Shown in pieces: positions 27,957 to 39,804 of a stretch of DNA of 64,000 nt. A program made the position numbers and the translations under genes. Under the pieces are notes generated by a model, which saw only the letters and a list, made by a program, of their open reading frames with translations, was not told where the DNA came from and did no database searches. Each line of letters opens with the position of its first letter. The first letter of the stretch is position 1. This DNA is from Pseudomonadota bacterium (lineage in GTDB: Bacteria > Pseudomonadota > Gammaproteobacteria > Enterobacterales > Enterobacteriaceae): the NCBI GenBank assembly GCA_018261615.1, contig JAGTSE010000008.1, positions 51,884 to 115,883 of the forward strand, written 5' to 3'.

Positions 27957-30632
27957 TCACCCTTTATCGTTTGGATTGAGGGCCTCTGTCAACCGTTGTT
28001 GTACCTCCTTTTGCAGCGCATTATTAAGGCCACGCCGGTCGGCAGTTGCGATTATGAATAAATCTTCTACTCGCTCACCAATGGTTGTAATTCTGGCACC
28101 ATGCAGCGAAATTCCCAGATCAGCGAACACTTGACCGACTCGCGCCAGCAGGCCAGGCTGATCAAGAGCAATCAATTCCAGGAACGATTTTCTGTCGGTG
28201 TGTGTCGGCAGGAAATTCACCTCCGTATCCACAGTAAAATGGCGTAGTTTAGCCGGCTGGCGACGCGGTTGCGGCGGCTGCCAGCTGTGCTGGGTAATCG
28301 CCTGTTCCAGCCCGAAGCAGATAGCATCGTGACGATCGGCGGAGAGCGGGCTGCCATCCGGCTCCAGCACAATAAAGGTGTCCATCGCCATGCCGTCGCG
28401 CGTGGTAAAGATTTGCGCGTCATGGACGCTGAGATTGCGTCTGTCGAGTTCGGCGCAGACGGCGGCAAACAGATACGGCCTATCCGGGCTCCAGATAAAG
28501 ATCTCGGTACCGCCGCGGGTTGCCTGCGGGCTCAGCAGGATCATCGGTTTGCTCAGATCATGCTGCAATAAGTGTCGCGCATGCCAGGCAAGCTGATTTG
28601 GGCTGTGGCGAACAAAATAGTTAGCGCGGCAGCGCGCCCAGATCTGATGCAGTTGTTCTTCATCAATATTGTCCATCCGCAGCAGCGCCAGCGCCTGCAA
28701 CTGATGGTGGCGCACTCGTTCGCGCATATCTGGCGTGTTTTGCATGCCGCGGCGCAGCTGTTTTTCGGTGGCGAAATAGAGTTCTCGCAACAGGCTCTGT
28801 TTCCAGCTATTCCACAGTGTTTCATTGGTGGCGCAAATGTCCGCGACGGTCAGGCAGACAAGAAAGCGCAGGCGGTTCTCCGTTTGTACCTCTTCGGCGA
28901 ACTGTTTGATCACTTCCGGATCCTGAATATCGCGCCGCTGGGCAGTGACCGACATCAGCAAGTGATGACGTACCAGCCAGGCAACGAGCTGGGTTTCCCG
29001 AGAGTTCAGCCCGTGTAATTCCGAAAATTTCAATACATCCTGCGCGCCGAGCACCGAGTGATCGCCGCCGCGACCTTTGGCGATATCATGGAACAATGCT
29101 GCAATCAGTATCAGCTCCGGGTGCGTCAGGCGAGGCCACAGTTCCACGCATAATGGGTGTTTATTGCGCGTCTCTTCTTTGCCGAAGCTCTCCAGTTTCA
29201 GCAGCACGCGGATGGTATGTTCGTCCACTGTATAGGCGTGGAACAGGTCGAACTGCATCTGACCCACAATGTGCGACCACTGCGGCATATAAGCCCACAG
29301 TACACTGTGGCGGTGCATCGGCAGCAGCCCGCGGCTGACCGCGCCGGGGTGGCGAAGCATGCTGAGGAAAATTGAGCGCGCTTCCGGGATATAGCACAGC
29401 GGCTGTGTCAGATGGCGACGCGCGTGGCGCAGATAGCGCAGGGTGGTGGAGTAAATCCCGGTAATGGTGCTGTTGCGCACCATGATATAAAACATGCGTA
29501 AAATCGCCTGCGGCTCGCGAATGAACAGCGTCTCATCGCGCAGGTCAATCAGCGTACCGCGCAGTTGAAACTCATCATCAATCGCGCGCGGCTTTTCATC
29601 AGCAGTCAGCGCCAGAATGGCTTCGTCAAAAAGTTGCAGCAGCATCTGATTCAGCTCGCTGACGCGGCGCGTGACGCGGAAGAAATCTTTCATCATATGC
29701 TCAACGGGCTGATTACCTTCGCCTACGTAATTCAGACGCTGGGCAACGCTGAGCTGCCGATCAAAAAGCAGACGGTTGTCGTAGCGATTTAGCTCCAGAT
29801 GCAGCGCAAAGCGGATCCGCCACAGCAGATGCAAACACTCATTCAGCTCATTGCGTTCGGCTTCGGTCAAAAAGCCGAAACCGACCATTTCATCCAGCGA
29901 TGTCGCGCCAAAATGACGGCGAGCGACCCATTGCAATGTATGGATGTCGCGCAGCCCGCCGGGGCTACTTTTTATATCCGGCTCAAGATTATAACTGGTA
30001 CCGTGATAGCGCTGATGGCGCTCATTTTGCTCCACCACTTTGGCTGGGAAGAAGGTTTCGGAAGGCCAGAAGTCATCGCTAAAGATGTGCTTTTGCAGTT
30101 CCAGGAACAGCGCAACATCGCCAATTAGTAGCCGCGATTCAATCAGGTTTGTGGCGATTGTGAGATCCGATAACCCCTCCTGCAAACATTCATTCAGCGT
30201 GCGTACGCTATGGCCGACTTCCAGTTTCACATCCCATAGTAGCGTCAGTAGCTCGCCGATCTTCTGTGCCTGTTCATCGGGCAGCTTGCTACGGCTGAGT
30301 ATCAGCAGATCGATATCCGATAAGGGGTGCAATTCACCCCGACCGTAACCGCCTACCGCAACCAGCGCGATATCACCGACTTCACCGAAACCATACTCCA
30401 GCCACAAGCGCTGCAAAAGTTGATCGATAAATTCTGTACGGGCTTCAATCAGTTGTTCCGCGGAAATGCCCGCGTCGAAAACGTGCCCCAGCCACTGCTG
30501 AAAGGTATCAATGTGCGCTTTAATGCTGGCGCACTGCAATTCGTCCTGAGACCAGGTACCAGGATACGCCGGTTGGCCTGGGAGGGTGGGTTGTACTGTA
30601 CTGACAAACTGTTCGGAAGAGATATTACTCAT
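27957..30632 (-). CDS. glnD: Bifunctional uridylyltransferase/uridylyl-removing enzyme GlnD
   Basis: GlnD senses glutamine and modifies or demodifies the PII proteins GlnB and GlnK. The domains in order are a nucleotidyltransferase ([17 protein letters not shown], near 85-101), a helical linker, an HD hydrolase domain ([14 protein letters not shown]), and two C-terminal ACT domains for glutamine sensing ([37 protein letters not shown]). The product is 891 residues against 890 in E. coli. I chose the ATG at 30632; a GTG three codons upstream is also open. An ERIC element lies between it and map. Confidence 0.97.
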   Translation of the reverse strand: MSNISSEQFVSTVQPTLPGQPAYPGTWSQDELQCASIKAHIDTFQQWLGHVFDAGISAEQLIEARTEFIDQLLQRLWLEYGFGEVGDIALVAVGGYGRGELHPLSDIDLLILSRSKLPDEQAQKIGELLTLLWDVKLEVGHSVRTLNECLQEGLSDLTIATNLIESRLLIGDVALFLELQKHIFSDDFWPSETFFPAKVVEQNERHQRYHGTSYNLEPDIKSSPGGLRDIHTLQWVARRHFGATSLDEMVGFGFLTEAERNELNECLHLLWRIRFALHLELNRYDNRLLFDRQLSVAQRLNYVGEGNQPVEHMMKDFFRVTRRVSELNQMLLQLFDEAILALTADEKPRAIDDEFQLRGTLIDLRDETLFIREPQAILRMFYIMVRNSTITGIYSTTLRYLRHARRHLTQPLCYIPEARSIFLSMLRHPGAVSRGLLPMHRHSVLWAYMPQWSHIVGQMQFDLFHAYTVDEHTIRVLLKLESFGKEETRNKHPLCVELWPRLTHPELILIAALFHDIAKGRGGDHSVLGAQDVLKFSELHGLNSRETQLVAWLVRHHLLMSVTAQRRDIQDPEVIKQFAEEVQTENRLRFLVCLTVADICATNETLWNSWKQSLLRELYFATEKQLRRGMQNTPDMRERVRHHQLQALALLRMDNIDEEQLHQIWARCRANYFVRHSPNQLAWHARHLLQHDLSKPMILLSPQATRGGTEIFIWSPDRPYLFAAVCAELDRRNLSVHDAQIFTTRDGMAMDTFIVLEPDGSPLSADRHDAICFGLEQAITQHSWQPPQPRRQPAKLRHFTVDTEVNFLPTHTDRKSFLELIALDQPGLLARVGQVFADLGISLHGARITTIGERVEDLFIIATADRRGLNNALQKEVQQRLTEALNPNDKG

Positions 30633-30705
30633 TATCGCCACCCATTCGGCATGCGGGGTTATGTAGAGACAAATTAAAAGAGATGGTAAGAAATGAAAAG
30701 TCGTT

Positions 30706-30833
<128 letters not shown>

Positions 30834-30859
30834 ATCTATGACGCTGGCGGAAAAAGGGC

Positions 30860-30888
30860 AAAAAAAACGGCCCGCAGAACGGACCGTT
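30860..30888 (-). terminator. Rho-independent terminator of map
   Basis: On the minus strand, AACGGTCCG and CGGGCCGTT pair with one mismatch around a 5-base loop and lead into a run of T, 22 bp after the map stop. Confidence 0.82.
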
Positions 30889-30910
30889 GAGGTAGCTGAA
30901 GCGCGCCAAC

Positions 30911-31702
30911 TCAGGCGGCAGTCAGCACCGCGTTGATGGTGTCATCTTTACGCAGTGTCAGGATCTCGCAGCCGGTTTCGGTCACCACGATGGTATGTTC
31001 ATATTGCGCCGACAGGCTGCGGTCTTTGGTTTTTACCGTCCAGCCATCTTTCATGGTGCGAATACGGTAATCACCAGCATTGACCATCGGTTCAATCGTG
31101 AAAGTCATACCGGCCTGCAACACAACGCCGCCGTCGTCTGCATCATAGTGCAGAACCTGCGGCTCTTCGTGGAAGACACGGCCAATACCGTGACCGCAAT
31201 ACTCTCGCACCACGGAAAAGCCCTGCGCTTCAACGTATTTTTGGATCGCGGCGCCCAGCGTACGCAGACGGATACCCGGTTTCACCATGCGCAGTGCCAG
31301 GTAAAGGCTCTCTTGGGTGACGTGGCACAGGCGCTCGCCCAGGATGGTCGGTTTGCCGACAATAAACATTTTGGACGTGTCGCCGTGATATTCCTCTTTG
31401 ATGACGGTCACGTCGATATTGACGATATCGCCATCTTTCAGATGTTTTTCGTCATCCGGAATGCCGTGGCAAACCACTTCATTAATAGAGATGCATACGG
31501 ATTTCGGGAAGCCGTGATAACCGAGGCAGGCGGAGATCGCATGCTGCTCGTTAACGATGTAGTCGTTGCAGATGCGATCCAGCTCGCCAGTGGTGACGCC
31601 CGGTTTAATGTGCGGTGCGATCATTTCGAGCACTTCGGCGGCAAGACGACCGGCGACGCGCATTTTTTCGATTTCTTCAGGAGTTTTAATAGAGATAGCC
31701 AT
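30911..31702 (-). CDS. map: Type I methionine aminopeptidase
   Basis: Map removes the initiator methionine from nascent proteins. The pita-bread fold metal ligands are all at E. coli positions: D97, D108, H171, E204 and E235, with H79 in VCHGIPDD. The 263-residue enzyme is essential in E. coli. It is monocistronic, divergent from rpsB, with 308 bp between the two start codons that hold the rpsB promoter and leader. Confidence 0.98.
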   Translation of the reverse strand: MAISIKTPEEIEKMRVAGRLAAEVLEMIAPHIKPGVTTGELDRICNDYIVNEQHAISACLGYHGFPKSVCISINEVVCHGIPDDEKHLKDGDIVNIDVTVIKEEYHGDTSKMFIVGKPTILGERLCHVTQESLYLALRMVKPGIRLRTLGAAIQKYVEAQGFSVVREYCGHGIGRVFHEEPQVLHYDADDGGVVLQAGMTFTIEPMVNAGDYRIRTMKDGWTVKTKDRSLSAQYEHTIVVTETGCEILTLRKDDTINAVLTAA

Positions 31703-31843
31703 GGATTGAGTCCGTCAGCGTCGAATTTTTCGACTATACCAGGTTAGTGCTGTCAATGGTAACAGTCAGGCGCGGCTTGTGCCAAATTGAGAATTGGTAA
31801 CAGCACGCTGCGCCAACAACTATTGGTTTCCTGCGGCATTTTG

Positions 31844-31852
31844 TGGTATAAA
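31844..31852 (+). promoter_or_regulatory. Likely rpsB promoter, extended -10
   Basis: TGGTATAAA matches an extended -10. It is followed by a GC-rich discriminator (GCGCGCC), a feature of stringently controlled ribosomal promoters. A weak TTGGTT lies 18 bp upstream. Transcription from here would give a leader of roughly 150 bases before rpsB. Confidence 0.6.
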
Positions 31853-31879
31853 GCGCGCCGGACTTCGTTCCTGTTTTTG

Positions 31880-32736
<857 letters not shown>

Positions 32737-32787
32737 TAAGGCACGCTCTCTGAGCCCCTTATTGAGCAGGTAGTACCGAGTTTGGTT

Positions 32788-32815
32788 AGGGGGCCTGTTT
32801 ATGGCCCCCTTTTTC
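32788..32815 (+). terminator. Partial terminator between rpsB and tsf
   Basis: AGGGGGCC and GGCCCCCT form an 8-bp stem with a 7-base loop and a run of T. In E. coli a leaky terminator between rpsB and tsf sets the ratio of S2 to EF-Ts. Confidence 0.88.
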
Positions 32816-32876
32816 ACTTTTAAGCCTGTTTGGTTCTTGTAACCGTGCAGGTCATATCTCTCCCGAGGATTAAAGA

Positions 32877-33728
32877 ATGGCTGAAATTACCGCATCCCTG
32901 GTAAAAGAGCTGCGCGAACGTACTGGCGCAGGCATGATGGATTGCAAAAAAGCGCTGACTGAAGCGAATGGCGACATCGAGCTGGCGATCGAGAACATGC
33001 GTAAATCTGGTGCGATCAAAGCTGCGAAAAAAGCAGGCAACGTTGCTGCTGACGGTGTGATCATCACTAAAATCGACGGCACCTACGGCATCATTCTGGA
33101 AGTTAACTGCCAGACTGACTTCGTTGCTAAAGATGGTGGTTTCCAGGCATTTGCGAACAAAGTTCTGGACACAGCTGTTGCTGGAAAAATCACTGACGTT
33201 GAAGTTCTGAAAGCACAGTTCGAAGAAGAGCGTGTAGCGCTGGTTGCTAAAATCGGTGAGAACATCAACATCCGTCGCGTATCTTCTCTGGAAGGTGATG
33301 TTCTGGGCTCTTACCAGCATGGTGCGCGTATCGGTGTTCTGGTTGCGGCTAAAAATGCTGATGAAGAACTGGTTAAACAGCTGGCTATGCATATCGCTGC
33401 AAGCAAGCCGGAATTCGTTAAGCCGGAAGACGTGTCCGCTGACGTGGTAGAAAAAGAGTATCAGGTTCAGTTGGATATCGCCATGCAGTCCGGCAAGCCG
33501 AAAGAAATCGCAGAGAAAATGGTTGAAGGCCGCATGAAGAAATTCACCGGCGAAGTTTCTCTGACTGGCCAGCCTTTCGTTATGGAGCCGAGTAAAACCG
33601 TTGGTCAACTGCTGAAAGAGCACAACGCTGATGTGACTGGCTTCATTCGCTTCGAAGTGGGTGAAGGCATCGAGAAAGTTGAGACTGACTTCGCAGCAGA
33701 AGTTGCTGCCATGTCCAAGCAGTCTTAA
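32877..33728 (+). CDS. tsf: Elongation factor Ts
   Basis: EF-Ts is the nucleotide exchange factor that recycles EF-Tu from GDP to GTP form. The 283-residue protein has the N-terminal UBA-like domain ([20 protein letters not shown]) with the [12 protein letters not shown] signature, and the core sequence containing QTDFVAKD, whose Asp and Phe contact EF-Tu. Codon use is strongly biased as expected for high expression. It is preceded by CGAGGA and followed by a terminator. Confidence 0.99.
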   Translation: MAEITASLVKELRERTGAGMMDCKKALTEANGDIELAIENMRKSGAIKAAKKAGNVAADGVIITKIDGTYGIILEVNCQTDFVAKDGGFQAFANKVLDTAVAGKITDVEVLKAQFEEERVALVAKIGENINIRRVSSLEGDVLGSYQHGARIGVLVAAKNADEELVKQLAMHIAASKPEFVKPEDVSADVVEKEYQVQLDIAMQSGKPKEIAEKMVEGRMKKFTGEVSLTGQPFVMEPSKTVGQLLKEHNADVTGFIRFEVGEGIEKVETDFAAEVAAMSKQS

Positions 33729-33736
33729 TCATAAAA

Positions 33737-33765
33737 AGGAGCCGCCTGAGGGCGGCTTCTTTTTA
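33737..33765 (+). terminator. Rho-independent terminator of tsf
   Basis: AGCCGCC and GGCGGCT pair around a short TGAG loop, followed by TCTTTTT, 8 bp after the tsf stop. Confidence 0.9.
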
Positions 33766-33873
33766 TGCCCTTCATCTGAAAATCAGCCAGCACACTAGTG
33801 TTTGAGCTGGCAGGCGACGTATCATACGCCAGTATTAAACCCGTCCAATTGTTGACAGTCTCAGGAAAGAAAC

Positions 33874-34599
33874 ATGGCTACCAATGCAAAACCCGTCTAC
33901 AAACGCATTCTGCTTAAGCTTAGCGGCGAAGCGCTCCAGGGAGCAGAAGGCTTCGGTATCGACGCAAGTATTCTCGACCGTATGGCGCAGGAAATTAAAG
34001 AGCTGGTTGAACTGGGTATTCAGGTTGGCGTAGTGATTGGCGGTGGTAACCTGTTCCGTGGGGCTGGTCTGGCGAAAGCGGGGATGAACCGTGTCGTGGG
34101 CGACCACATGGGTATGCTGGCGACGGTTATGAACGGCCTGGCAATGCGTGATGCATTACATCGTGCCTATGTGAACGCGCGTTTGATGTCTGCTTTTCCG
34201 CTGAATGGCGTCTGTGATAATTACAGTTGGGCAGAAGCGATCAGCCTGTTGCGTAATAATCGCGTTGTGATTTTTAGTGCAGGTACCGGTAACCCGTTCT
34301 TCACCACCGATTCCGCAGCGTGTCTGCGCGGCATCGAAATCGAGGCAGATGTAGTCTTGAAAGCAACGAAAGTTGACGGTGTGTACACTGCCGATCCGGT
34401 ACAGGATCCGACAGCCACTCTGTGTGAGCAACTGACCTATACCGAAGTGCTGGACAAAGAACTGAAAGTGATGGATCTGGCAGCCTTTACGCTGGCTCGC
34501 GACCACAAATTGCCTATTCGCGTATTTAACATGAACAAACCTGGCGCGCTGCGTCGCGTTGTCATGGGCGAAAAAGAAGGCACATTGATTACGGAGTAA
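33874..34599 (+). CDS. pyrH: UMP kinase
   Basis: PyrH phosphorylates UMP to UDP and is allosterically activated by GTP and inhibited by UTP. It is a hexameric amino-acid-kinase-fold enzyme. Family segments include [41 protein letters not shown] and [13 protein letters not shown]. The product is 241 residues, as in E. coli. AGGAAAG precedes the ATG. It is separated from tsf by a terminator and from frr by 149 bp. Confidence 0.98.
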   Translation: MATNAKPVYKRILLKLSGEALQGAEGFGIDASILDRMAQEIKELVELGIQVGVVIGGGNLFRGAGLAKAGMNRVVGDHMGMLATVMNGLAMRDALHRAYVNARLMSAFPLNGVCDNYSWAEAISLLRNNRVVIFSAGTGNPFFTTDSAACLRGIEIEADVVLKATKVDGVYTADPVQDPTATLCEQLTYTEVLDKELKVMDLAAFTLARDHKLPIRVFNMNKPGALRRVVMGEKEGTLITE

Positions 34600-34748
34600 T
34601 TCCCGTAAGCAATAAATAAAGGTAAGATTCCGCTTTAATTTATTAAGCAGTCCTTTCTGGCATCTTTGCGGTGCCATTAATTGAACAGGCTATACTTAGC
34701 ACACCCGCCGTATGGTCTGTCTGCGACAAGATTTCAAGGATCCGTAAC

Positions 34749-35306
34749 GTGATTAGTGATATCAGAAAAGATGCTGAAGTACGCATGGAAAAATGCGTTG
34801 AAGCGTTCAAAACCCAAATCAGCAAAGTGCGCACTGGCCGTGCTTCCCCGAGCCTGCTGGATGGCATCGTTGTGGAATATTACGGTACGCCGACTCCGCT
34901 GCGTCAGTTGGCCAGCGTGACGGTGGAAGACTCCCGTACTCTGAAAATCAACGTATTCGATCGTTCTATGAGCCCGGCTGTTGAGAAAGCTATTCTGACT
35001 TCTGACCTGGGCCTGAACCCAAGCTCCGCAGGTAGTGATATCCGCGTTCCGCTGCCCGCACTGACGGAAGAACGTCGTAAAGATCTGATTAAAGTTGTGC
35101 GCGGTGAAGCTGAGCAGGCGCGTGTTGCAGTACGTAACGTCCGCCGTGACGCGAACGATAAAGTAAAAGCGCTGCTGAAAGATAAAGAAATCAGTGAAGA
35201 TGACGATCGTCGTTCACAGGATGACGTGCAGAAGCTGACCGACGCTGCGATCAAAAAAGTGGAAGCGGCATTGGCGGATAAAGAAGCAGAACTGATGCAG
35301 TTCTGA
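34749..35306 (+). CDS. frr: Ribosome recycling factor
   Basis: RRF works with EF-G to split post-termination ribosomes. The 185-residue, two-domain tRNA-shaped protein shows [29 protein letters not shown] and [20 protein letters not shown]. The start is GTG at 34749 after AAGGA, as in E. coli; the longer open frame upstream contains no conserved sequence. It is followed by a hairpin before dxr. Confidence 0.98.
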   Translation: MISDIRKDAEVRMEKCVEAFKTQISKVRTGRASPSLLDGIVVEYYGTPTPLRQLASVTVEDSRTLKINVFDRSMSPAVEKAILTSDLGLNPSSAGSDIRVPLPALTEERRKDLIKVVRGEAEQARVAVRNVRRDANDKVKALLKDKEISEDDDRRSQDDVQKLTDAAIKKVEAALADKEAELMQF

Positions 35307-35321
35307 TTCGAAAAAACGACT

Positions 35322-35376
35322 AAAACGCCGTACAGAGAGCCATTCCGGAGGCTTTGCTGGCGGCGTTTTGCTTTTT
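35322..35376 (+). terminator. Possible terminator between frr and dxr
   Basis: AAAACGCCG and CGGCGTTTT form a 9-bp stem around a 30-base loop, followed by a T-rich tail. The large loop makes it less typical. Confidence 0.55.
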
Positions 35377-35401
35377 ATCCTCGCAACATTGTGAGCGTTT
35401 A

Positions 35402-36598
35402 ATGAAGCATTTAACCCTTCTGGGCTCGACGGGGTCTATTGGTTGCAGCACGCTTGATGTGGTACGCCATAACCCTGAACGCTTTTCTGTTACTGCGCTT
35501 GTCGCGGGTAAGAACGTTGCCCGTATGATTGAGCAGTGTCTTGAATTCTCTCCTCGTTTCGCCGTAATGGACGACGCGCATAGCGCGCAGCAAGTGAAAC
35601 AGGCACTACGCGAGCATGGTTGCCGTACTGAATTGCTCAGTGGTCAACAAGCCGCTTGCGAAATGGCCGCGCTAAATGGCGTCGATCAGGTGATGGCAGC
35701 GATTGTAGGCGCAGCCGGACTGGTGCCTACACTGGCCGCCATTCGCGCAGGTAAAACCGTTTTACTGGCCAATAAAGAGGCGCTGGTTACCTGCGGGCGT
35801 CTGTTTATGGAGGCGGTGAAAGCAAGCGGCGCGCGGCTTTTGCCGGTTGATAGCGAGCATAACGCGATTTTTCAGAGTTTACCGGAAACAATTCAGCAGA
35901 ACCTGGGGTACGCTGATCTTGAGCTGAATGGGGTTTCGTCTATTCTGCTTACCGGGTCTGGTGGCCCGTTCCGGGAGACGCCGCTGTCTGATTTGGCAGC
36001 AATGACGCCGGATCAGGCATGTCGTCATCCGAACTGGTCAATGGGACGTAAAATCTCCGTTGATTCCGCCACCATGATGAATAAAGGTCTGGAATACATT
36101 GAAGCACGCTGGTTGTTTAATGCCGCAGCCCGCCAGATGGAAGTGCTGATTCACCCGCAATCAGTGATCCACTCCATGGTTCGCTATCAGGATGGCAGTG
36201 TTTTGGCGCAGTTGGGTGAGCCGGATATGCGTACACCCATTGCGTATACAATGGCGTGGCCTGAGCGTGTGCCGTCTGGCGTCAATGCCCTCGATTTTTG
36301 CAAACTGAGTTCATTAAGTTTCGCAGAGCCTGATTTCGATCGCTATCCTTGTCTGAAACTGGCTATTGATGCCTCCGATGAAGGGCAGGCAGCGACAACG
36401 GCGCTGAACGCAGCAAACGAGGTCACTGTCTCGGCATTTCTGGCATCAGCCATCCGTTTCACAGATATCGCTGCCCTTAATCTATCTGTGCTTGAGCAGA
36501 TGGATTTGCGAGAGCCGCAGAGTATTGATGATGTACTTGCTGTGGATGCGCAAGCTCGTGAGGTTGCGCAAAAACAAGTGATTCGTCTCGCAAGCTAG
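35402..36598 (+). CDS. dxr: 1-deoxy-D-xylulose 5-phosphate reductoisomerase
   Basis: Dxr (IspC) converts DXP to 2-C-methyl-D-erythritol 4-phosphate with NADPH, the committed step of the MEP isoprenoid route and the target of fosmidomycin. NADPH-binding GSTGSIG is at 8-14, and metal ligands D150 and E152 in [19 protein letters not shown] and the loop [20 protein letters not shown] are conserved. The product is 398 residues as in E. coli. The ATG at 35402 is the family start; the extra 16 upstream codons overlap the hairpin. Its product ultimately feeds UppS, encoded next. Confidence 0.98.
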   Translation: MKHLTLLGSTGSIGCSTLDVVRHNPERFSVTALVAGKNVARMIEQCLEFSPRFAVMDDAHSAQQVKQALREHGCRTELLSGQQAACEMAALNGVDQVMAAIVGAAGLVPTLAAIRAGKTVLLANKEALVTCGRLFMEAVKASGARLLPVDSEHNAIFQSLPETIQQNLGYADLELNGVSSILLTGSGGPFRETPLSDLAAMTPDQACRHPNWSMGRKISVDSATMMNKGLEYIEARWLFNAAARQMEVLIHPQSVIHSMVRYQDGSVLAQLGEPDMRTPIAYTMAWPERVPSGVNALDFCKLSSLSFAEPDFDRYPCLKLAIDASDEGQAATTALNAANEVTVSAFLASAIRFTDIAALNLSVLEQMDLREPQSIDDVLAVDAQAREVAQKQVIRLAS

Positions 36599-36699
36599 TG
36601 ATATTACAGTCACGAGTAACGGTGCTATTTGTTAGCGTTGGGCTTCGGTGATATAGTCTGCGCCACAAAATTGCCAGTTTGTGATATGGCGGATTGAGT

Positions 36700-36725
36700 A
36701 AGCCGTGGTTTACGCGGCTTTTTTG
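36700..36725 (+). terminator. Hairpin upstream of uppS, likely end of the dxr transcript
   Basis: AAGCCGTG and CGCGGCTT pair (one G-T wobble) with a T-run after them. It lies about 100 bp past dxr and 58 bp before uppS. Confidence 0.75.
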
Positions 36726-36783
36726 CGTAAGGGCTTTGTATTCCTGAGTACCGCTAAATCCTTTTCAGGGACTAAAACGCGTT

Positions 36784-37542
36784 ATGTTGTCAGCTAACCA
36801 ACCGATAAGCGAAAATTTGCCAACACATGGCTGCCGCCATGTTGCGATAATCATGGATGGCAATGGTCGCTGGGCAAAAAGACAGGGGAAACTCCGTGCC
36901 TTTGGTCACAGGGCTGGAGCAAAGTCTGTTCGCCGTGCTGTCTCATTTGCCGCCAACAATGGTATCGATGCACTGACGCTTTATGCTTTTAGTAGTGAAA
37001 ACTGGAATCGCCCGGCGCAGGAAGTGAGCGCGCTGATGGAGTTGTTTGTGTGGGCTCTGGATAGCGAAGTAAAAAGCCTGCACCGCCACAATGTGCGTTT
37101 GCGCATCATTGGTGATACCAGTCGTTTTAATATGCGTTTGCAGGAGCGTATCCGCAAAGCAGAAGCGTTGACCGCCCAGAATACCGGGCTGACGCTGAAT
37201 ATCGCAGCGAACTATGGTGGTCGCTGGGATATTGTTCAAGGAGTCCGGCAATTAGCCGTGCAAGTGCAGGAAGGGCTGTTACGCCCGGATCAGATTGATG
37301 AAGGAACGCTTAATAAGCAAATCTGCATGCATGAGCTGGCTCCCGTTGATTTAGTGATTAGGACTGGTGGAGAACATCGCATAAGTAACTTTTTACTTTG
37401 GCAAATTGCCTATGCCGAACTTTACTTTACTGATGTTCTTTGGCCCGATTTTGATGAACAAGACTTTGAAGGTGCGCTGCATGCCTTTGCCAATCGAGAG
37501 CGTCGTTTCGGCGGCACCGAGCCTGGTGGCGAAAACGCCTGA
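36784..37542 (+). CDS. uppS: Undecaprenyl diphosphate synthase (cis-prenyltransferase)
   Basis: UppS (IspU) extends farnesyl diphosphate with eight isopentenyl units to the C55 carrier used for peptidoglycan and O-antigen. The catalytic Asp25 is in IIMDGNGRW, with [13 protein letters not shown], and the C-terminal [19 protein letters not shown] and [15 protein letters not shown]. The product is 252 residues; E. coli has one extra N-terminal Met. cdsA starts 12 bp after the stop, so the uppS-cdsA-rseP group is likely co-transcribed. Confidence 0.98.
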   Translation: MLSANQPISENLPTHGCRHVAIIMDGNGRWAKRQGKLRAFGHRAGAKSVRRAVSFAANNGIDALTLYAFSSENWNRPAQEVSALMELFVWALDSEVKSLHRHNVRLRIIGDTSRFNMRLQERIRKAEALTAQNTGLTLNIAANYGGRWDIVQGVRQLAVQVQEGLLRPDQIDEGTLNKQICMHELAPVDLVIRTGGEHRISNFLLWQIAYAELYFTDVLWPDFDEQDFEGALHAFANRERRFGGTEPGGENA

Positions 37543-37554
37543 TGGGGGTAGCTT

Positions 37555-38412
37555 TTGCTGAAGTATCGCCTGATTTCTGCTTTTGTATTAATTCCCATAG
37601 TTATCGCAGCTCTTTTTTGGTTGCCGCTGGTGGGTTTTGCGATCGTTACGCTCGCTGTTTGTATGCTTGCTGCGTGGGAGTGGGGGCAGCTGAGCGGTTT
37701 TTCGTACCGTTCTCAGCGGGTTTGGCTGGCGGTATTGTGCGGGCTGCTGTTGGCGCTCATGTTGCTGTTGTTGCCGCAATATCATAATAATATTCATCAA
37801 CCGCTGGTGGAATTCTCGCTTTGGGCCTCGCTGGCCTGGTGGGTGGCCGCTCTGTTGTTGGTACTGAGCTACCCTGCATCTGCTGTGTTGTGGCGCAACT
37901 CCAGAGTTTTGCGTCTTGTGTTTGGCATATTAACGATTGTGCCTTTTTTTTGGGGCATGCTGGCGCTGCGCGCCTGGCACTATAATGATAACCACTATGA
38001 TGGCGCGCTGTGGTTGCTGTATGTCATGATCCTCGTCTGGGGAGCTGATTCCGGCGCGTACATGTTTGGTAAATTATTCGGCAAGCATAAACTGGCGCCA
38101 AAAGTCTCTCCGGGAAAGACCTGGCAAGGTTTTCTCGGCGGGCTGCTGACTGCCGGGGTAATCTCCTGGGGTTACGGCGCTTGGGCGAATCTCGAGATAG
38201 CGCCATTTACTCTGCTGATTTGCTCTGTGGTGGCTGCATTGGCCTCTGTACTGGGTGATTTAACCGAAAGTATGTTCAAGCGTGAAGCCGGTATTAAAGA
38301 TAGTGGTCATCTTATTCCCGGTCATGGCGGTATACTTGATCGCATTGACAGTCTGACAGCGGCAGTACCTGTATTTGCCTGCCTGTTATTGCTGGTTTTC
38401 AGGACGATTTGA
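37555..38412 (+). CDS. cdsA: Phosphatidate cytidylyltransferase (CDP-diglyceride synthase)
   Basis: CdsA makes CDP-diacylglycerol from phosphatidate and CTP, the branch point of phospholipid synthesis, in the inner membrane. The 285 residues are mostly hydrophobic helices. The family signature lies near the C-terminus ([20 protein letters not shown] followed by GILDRIDSL). The start codon is TTG at 37555 with GGGGG upstream, as in E. coli, where [10 protein letters not shown] also begins at TTG. It ends 11 bp before rseP. Confidence 0.97.
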   Translation: MLKYRLISAFVLIPIVIAALFWLPLVGFAIVTLAVCMLAAWEWGQLSGFSYRSQRVWLAVLCGLLLALMLLLLPQYHNNIHQPLVEFSLWASLAWWVAALLLVLSYPASAVLWRNSRVLRLVFGILTIVPFFWGMLALRAWHYNDNHYDGALWLLYVMILVWGADSGAYMFGKLFGKHKLAPKVSPGKTWQGFLGGLLTAGVISWGYGAWANLEIAPFTLLICSVVAALASVLGDLTESMFKREAGIKDSGHLIPGHGGILDRIDSLTAAVPVFACLLLLVFRTI

Positions 38413-38423
38413 CGGAAGGTTTT

Positions 38424-39773
38424 ATGCTGAGCATTCTCTGGAATCTGGCGGCGTTCGTAGTTGCGCTGGGTGTGTTGATCACCGTGCATGAATTTGGCCA
38501 TTTCTGGGTTGCTCGTCGCTGTGGCGTACGGGTAGAGCGTTTTTCCATCGGCTTTGGCAAAGCGCTCTGTCGTCGTACAGACAAACACGGCACCGAATTT
38601 GTGATTGCCCTGATTCCCTTGGGTGGTTACGTCAAAATGCTGGATGAGCGCGTTGAACCGGTTGCTCCGGAAATGCGCCATTACGCCTTCAACAATAAGA
38701 CGGTTGGCCAGCGCGCCGCCGTTATTGCCGCAGGTCCAATCGCTAACTTTATCTTTGCCATCTTCGCCTACTGGCTGGTGTTTATCATCGGTGTCCCCGG
38801 TGTTCGCCCGGTTGTTGGTGAAATAACATCCAATTCCATTGCCGCAAACGCGCAAATTGCACCCGGAATGGAACTTAAATCGATTGATGGCATCGAAACG
38901 CCTGATTGGGATGCTGTGCGCTTACAGTTGGTGTCAAAGATCGGCGATAGCCAGATGACCATCAGCGTAGCGCCTTTCGGCAGCAACAATCGTCAGGAAA
39001 AGGTCGTGGATTTACGTCACTGGGCTTTTCAACCTGATAAAGACGATCCGGTAGCTGCGCTGGGTATTCGACCTCGCGCTGCGCAGCTTGAGCCTGTCCT
39101 CGCGGAGGTGCAGGTGGGATCAGCGGCCAGTAAAGCAGGTTTGCAAGCTGGCGACAGGATCGTTAAAGTCGATGGTCAGCAGTTAACTCAGTGGATGACG
39201 TTCGTTACTTTGGTGCGGGATAATCCGGGAACGCCGTTAGCGTTGGAAGTAGAAAGACAGGGAGCCCCCTTGTCTTTAACACTGGTACCGGATACAAAAC
39301 CCGGTAGCAAAGCAGAGGGTTTCGCGGGCGTTGTGCCTAAAGTTATTCCACTGCCAGATGAATATAAGACAGTACGCCAGTACGGGCCATTTAGCGCCAT
39401 CGTTGAAGCTACGGATAAAACGTGGCAATTGATGAAGCTGACGGTCAGTATGTTGGGGAAATTGATCACCGGTGATGTAAAACTGAACAACCTCAGTGGG
39501 CCAATCTCAATTGCTCAGGGGGCTGGGATGTCAGCGGAGTTCGGGTTGATTTACTACCTGATGTTCCTCGCATTGATAAGCGTGAACTTAGGCATTATTA
39601 ACCTGTTCCCATTACCCGTTCTTGATGGCGGGCATCTGCTGTTTTTGGCGATTGAGAAGCTGAAGGGCGGACCGGTATCCGAGCGAGTTCAAGACTTTAG
39701 TTATCGCATTGGCTCTATTTTGCTGGTGCTGTTAATGGGGCTTGCACTTTTCAATGATTTCTCTCGGTTGTAA
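38424..39773 (+). CDS. rseP: Site-2 protease RseP (regulator of sigma-E)
   Basis: RseP cuts the anti-sigma factor RseA within the inner membrane after DegS, releasing sigma-E; it also clears signal-peptide remnants. The zinc motif HEFGH is at 22-26 in the first helix, and the third ligand Asp is in the LPVLDGGH segment. Two PDZ domains fill the middle ([12 protein letters not shown] in the second). The 449-residue protein starts at the ATG 38424 (MLSILWNL); five upstream codons are open but not conserved. bamA follows after 31 bp. Confidence 0.98.
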   Translation: MLSILWNLAAFVVALGVLITVHEFGHFWVARRCGVRVERFSIGFGKALCRRTDKHGTEFVIALIPLGGYVKMLDERVEPVAPEMRHYAFNNKTVGQRAAVIAAGPIANFIFAIFAYWLVFIIGVPGVRPVVGEITSNSIAANAQIAPGMELKSIDGIETPDWDAVRLQLVSKIGDSQMTISVAPFGSNNRQEKVVDLRHWAFQPDKDDPVAALGIRPRAAQLEPVLAEVQVGSAASKAGLQAGDRIVKVDGQQLTQWMTFVTLVRDNPGTPLALEVERQGAPLSLTLVPDTKPGSKAEGFAGVVPKVIPLPDEYKTVRQYGPFSAIVEATDKTWQLMKLTVSMLGKLITGDVKLNNLSGPISIAQGAGMSAEFGLIYYLMFLALISVNLGIINLFPLPVLDGGHLLFLAIEKLKGGPVSERVQDFSYRIGSILLVLLMGLALFNDFSRL

Positions 39774-39804
39774 GAGAGTTTGTTAGGAAGAACGCATAAT
39801 AACG

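Noticed and set aside
34609..34645. AT-rich imperfect inverted repeat between pyrH and frr
   Set aside because: The arms differ by an indel, there is no GC core or T-tract, and it can arise by chance in AT-rich spacer.
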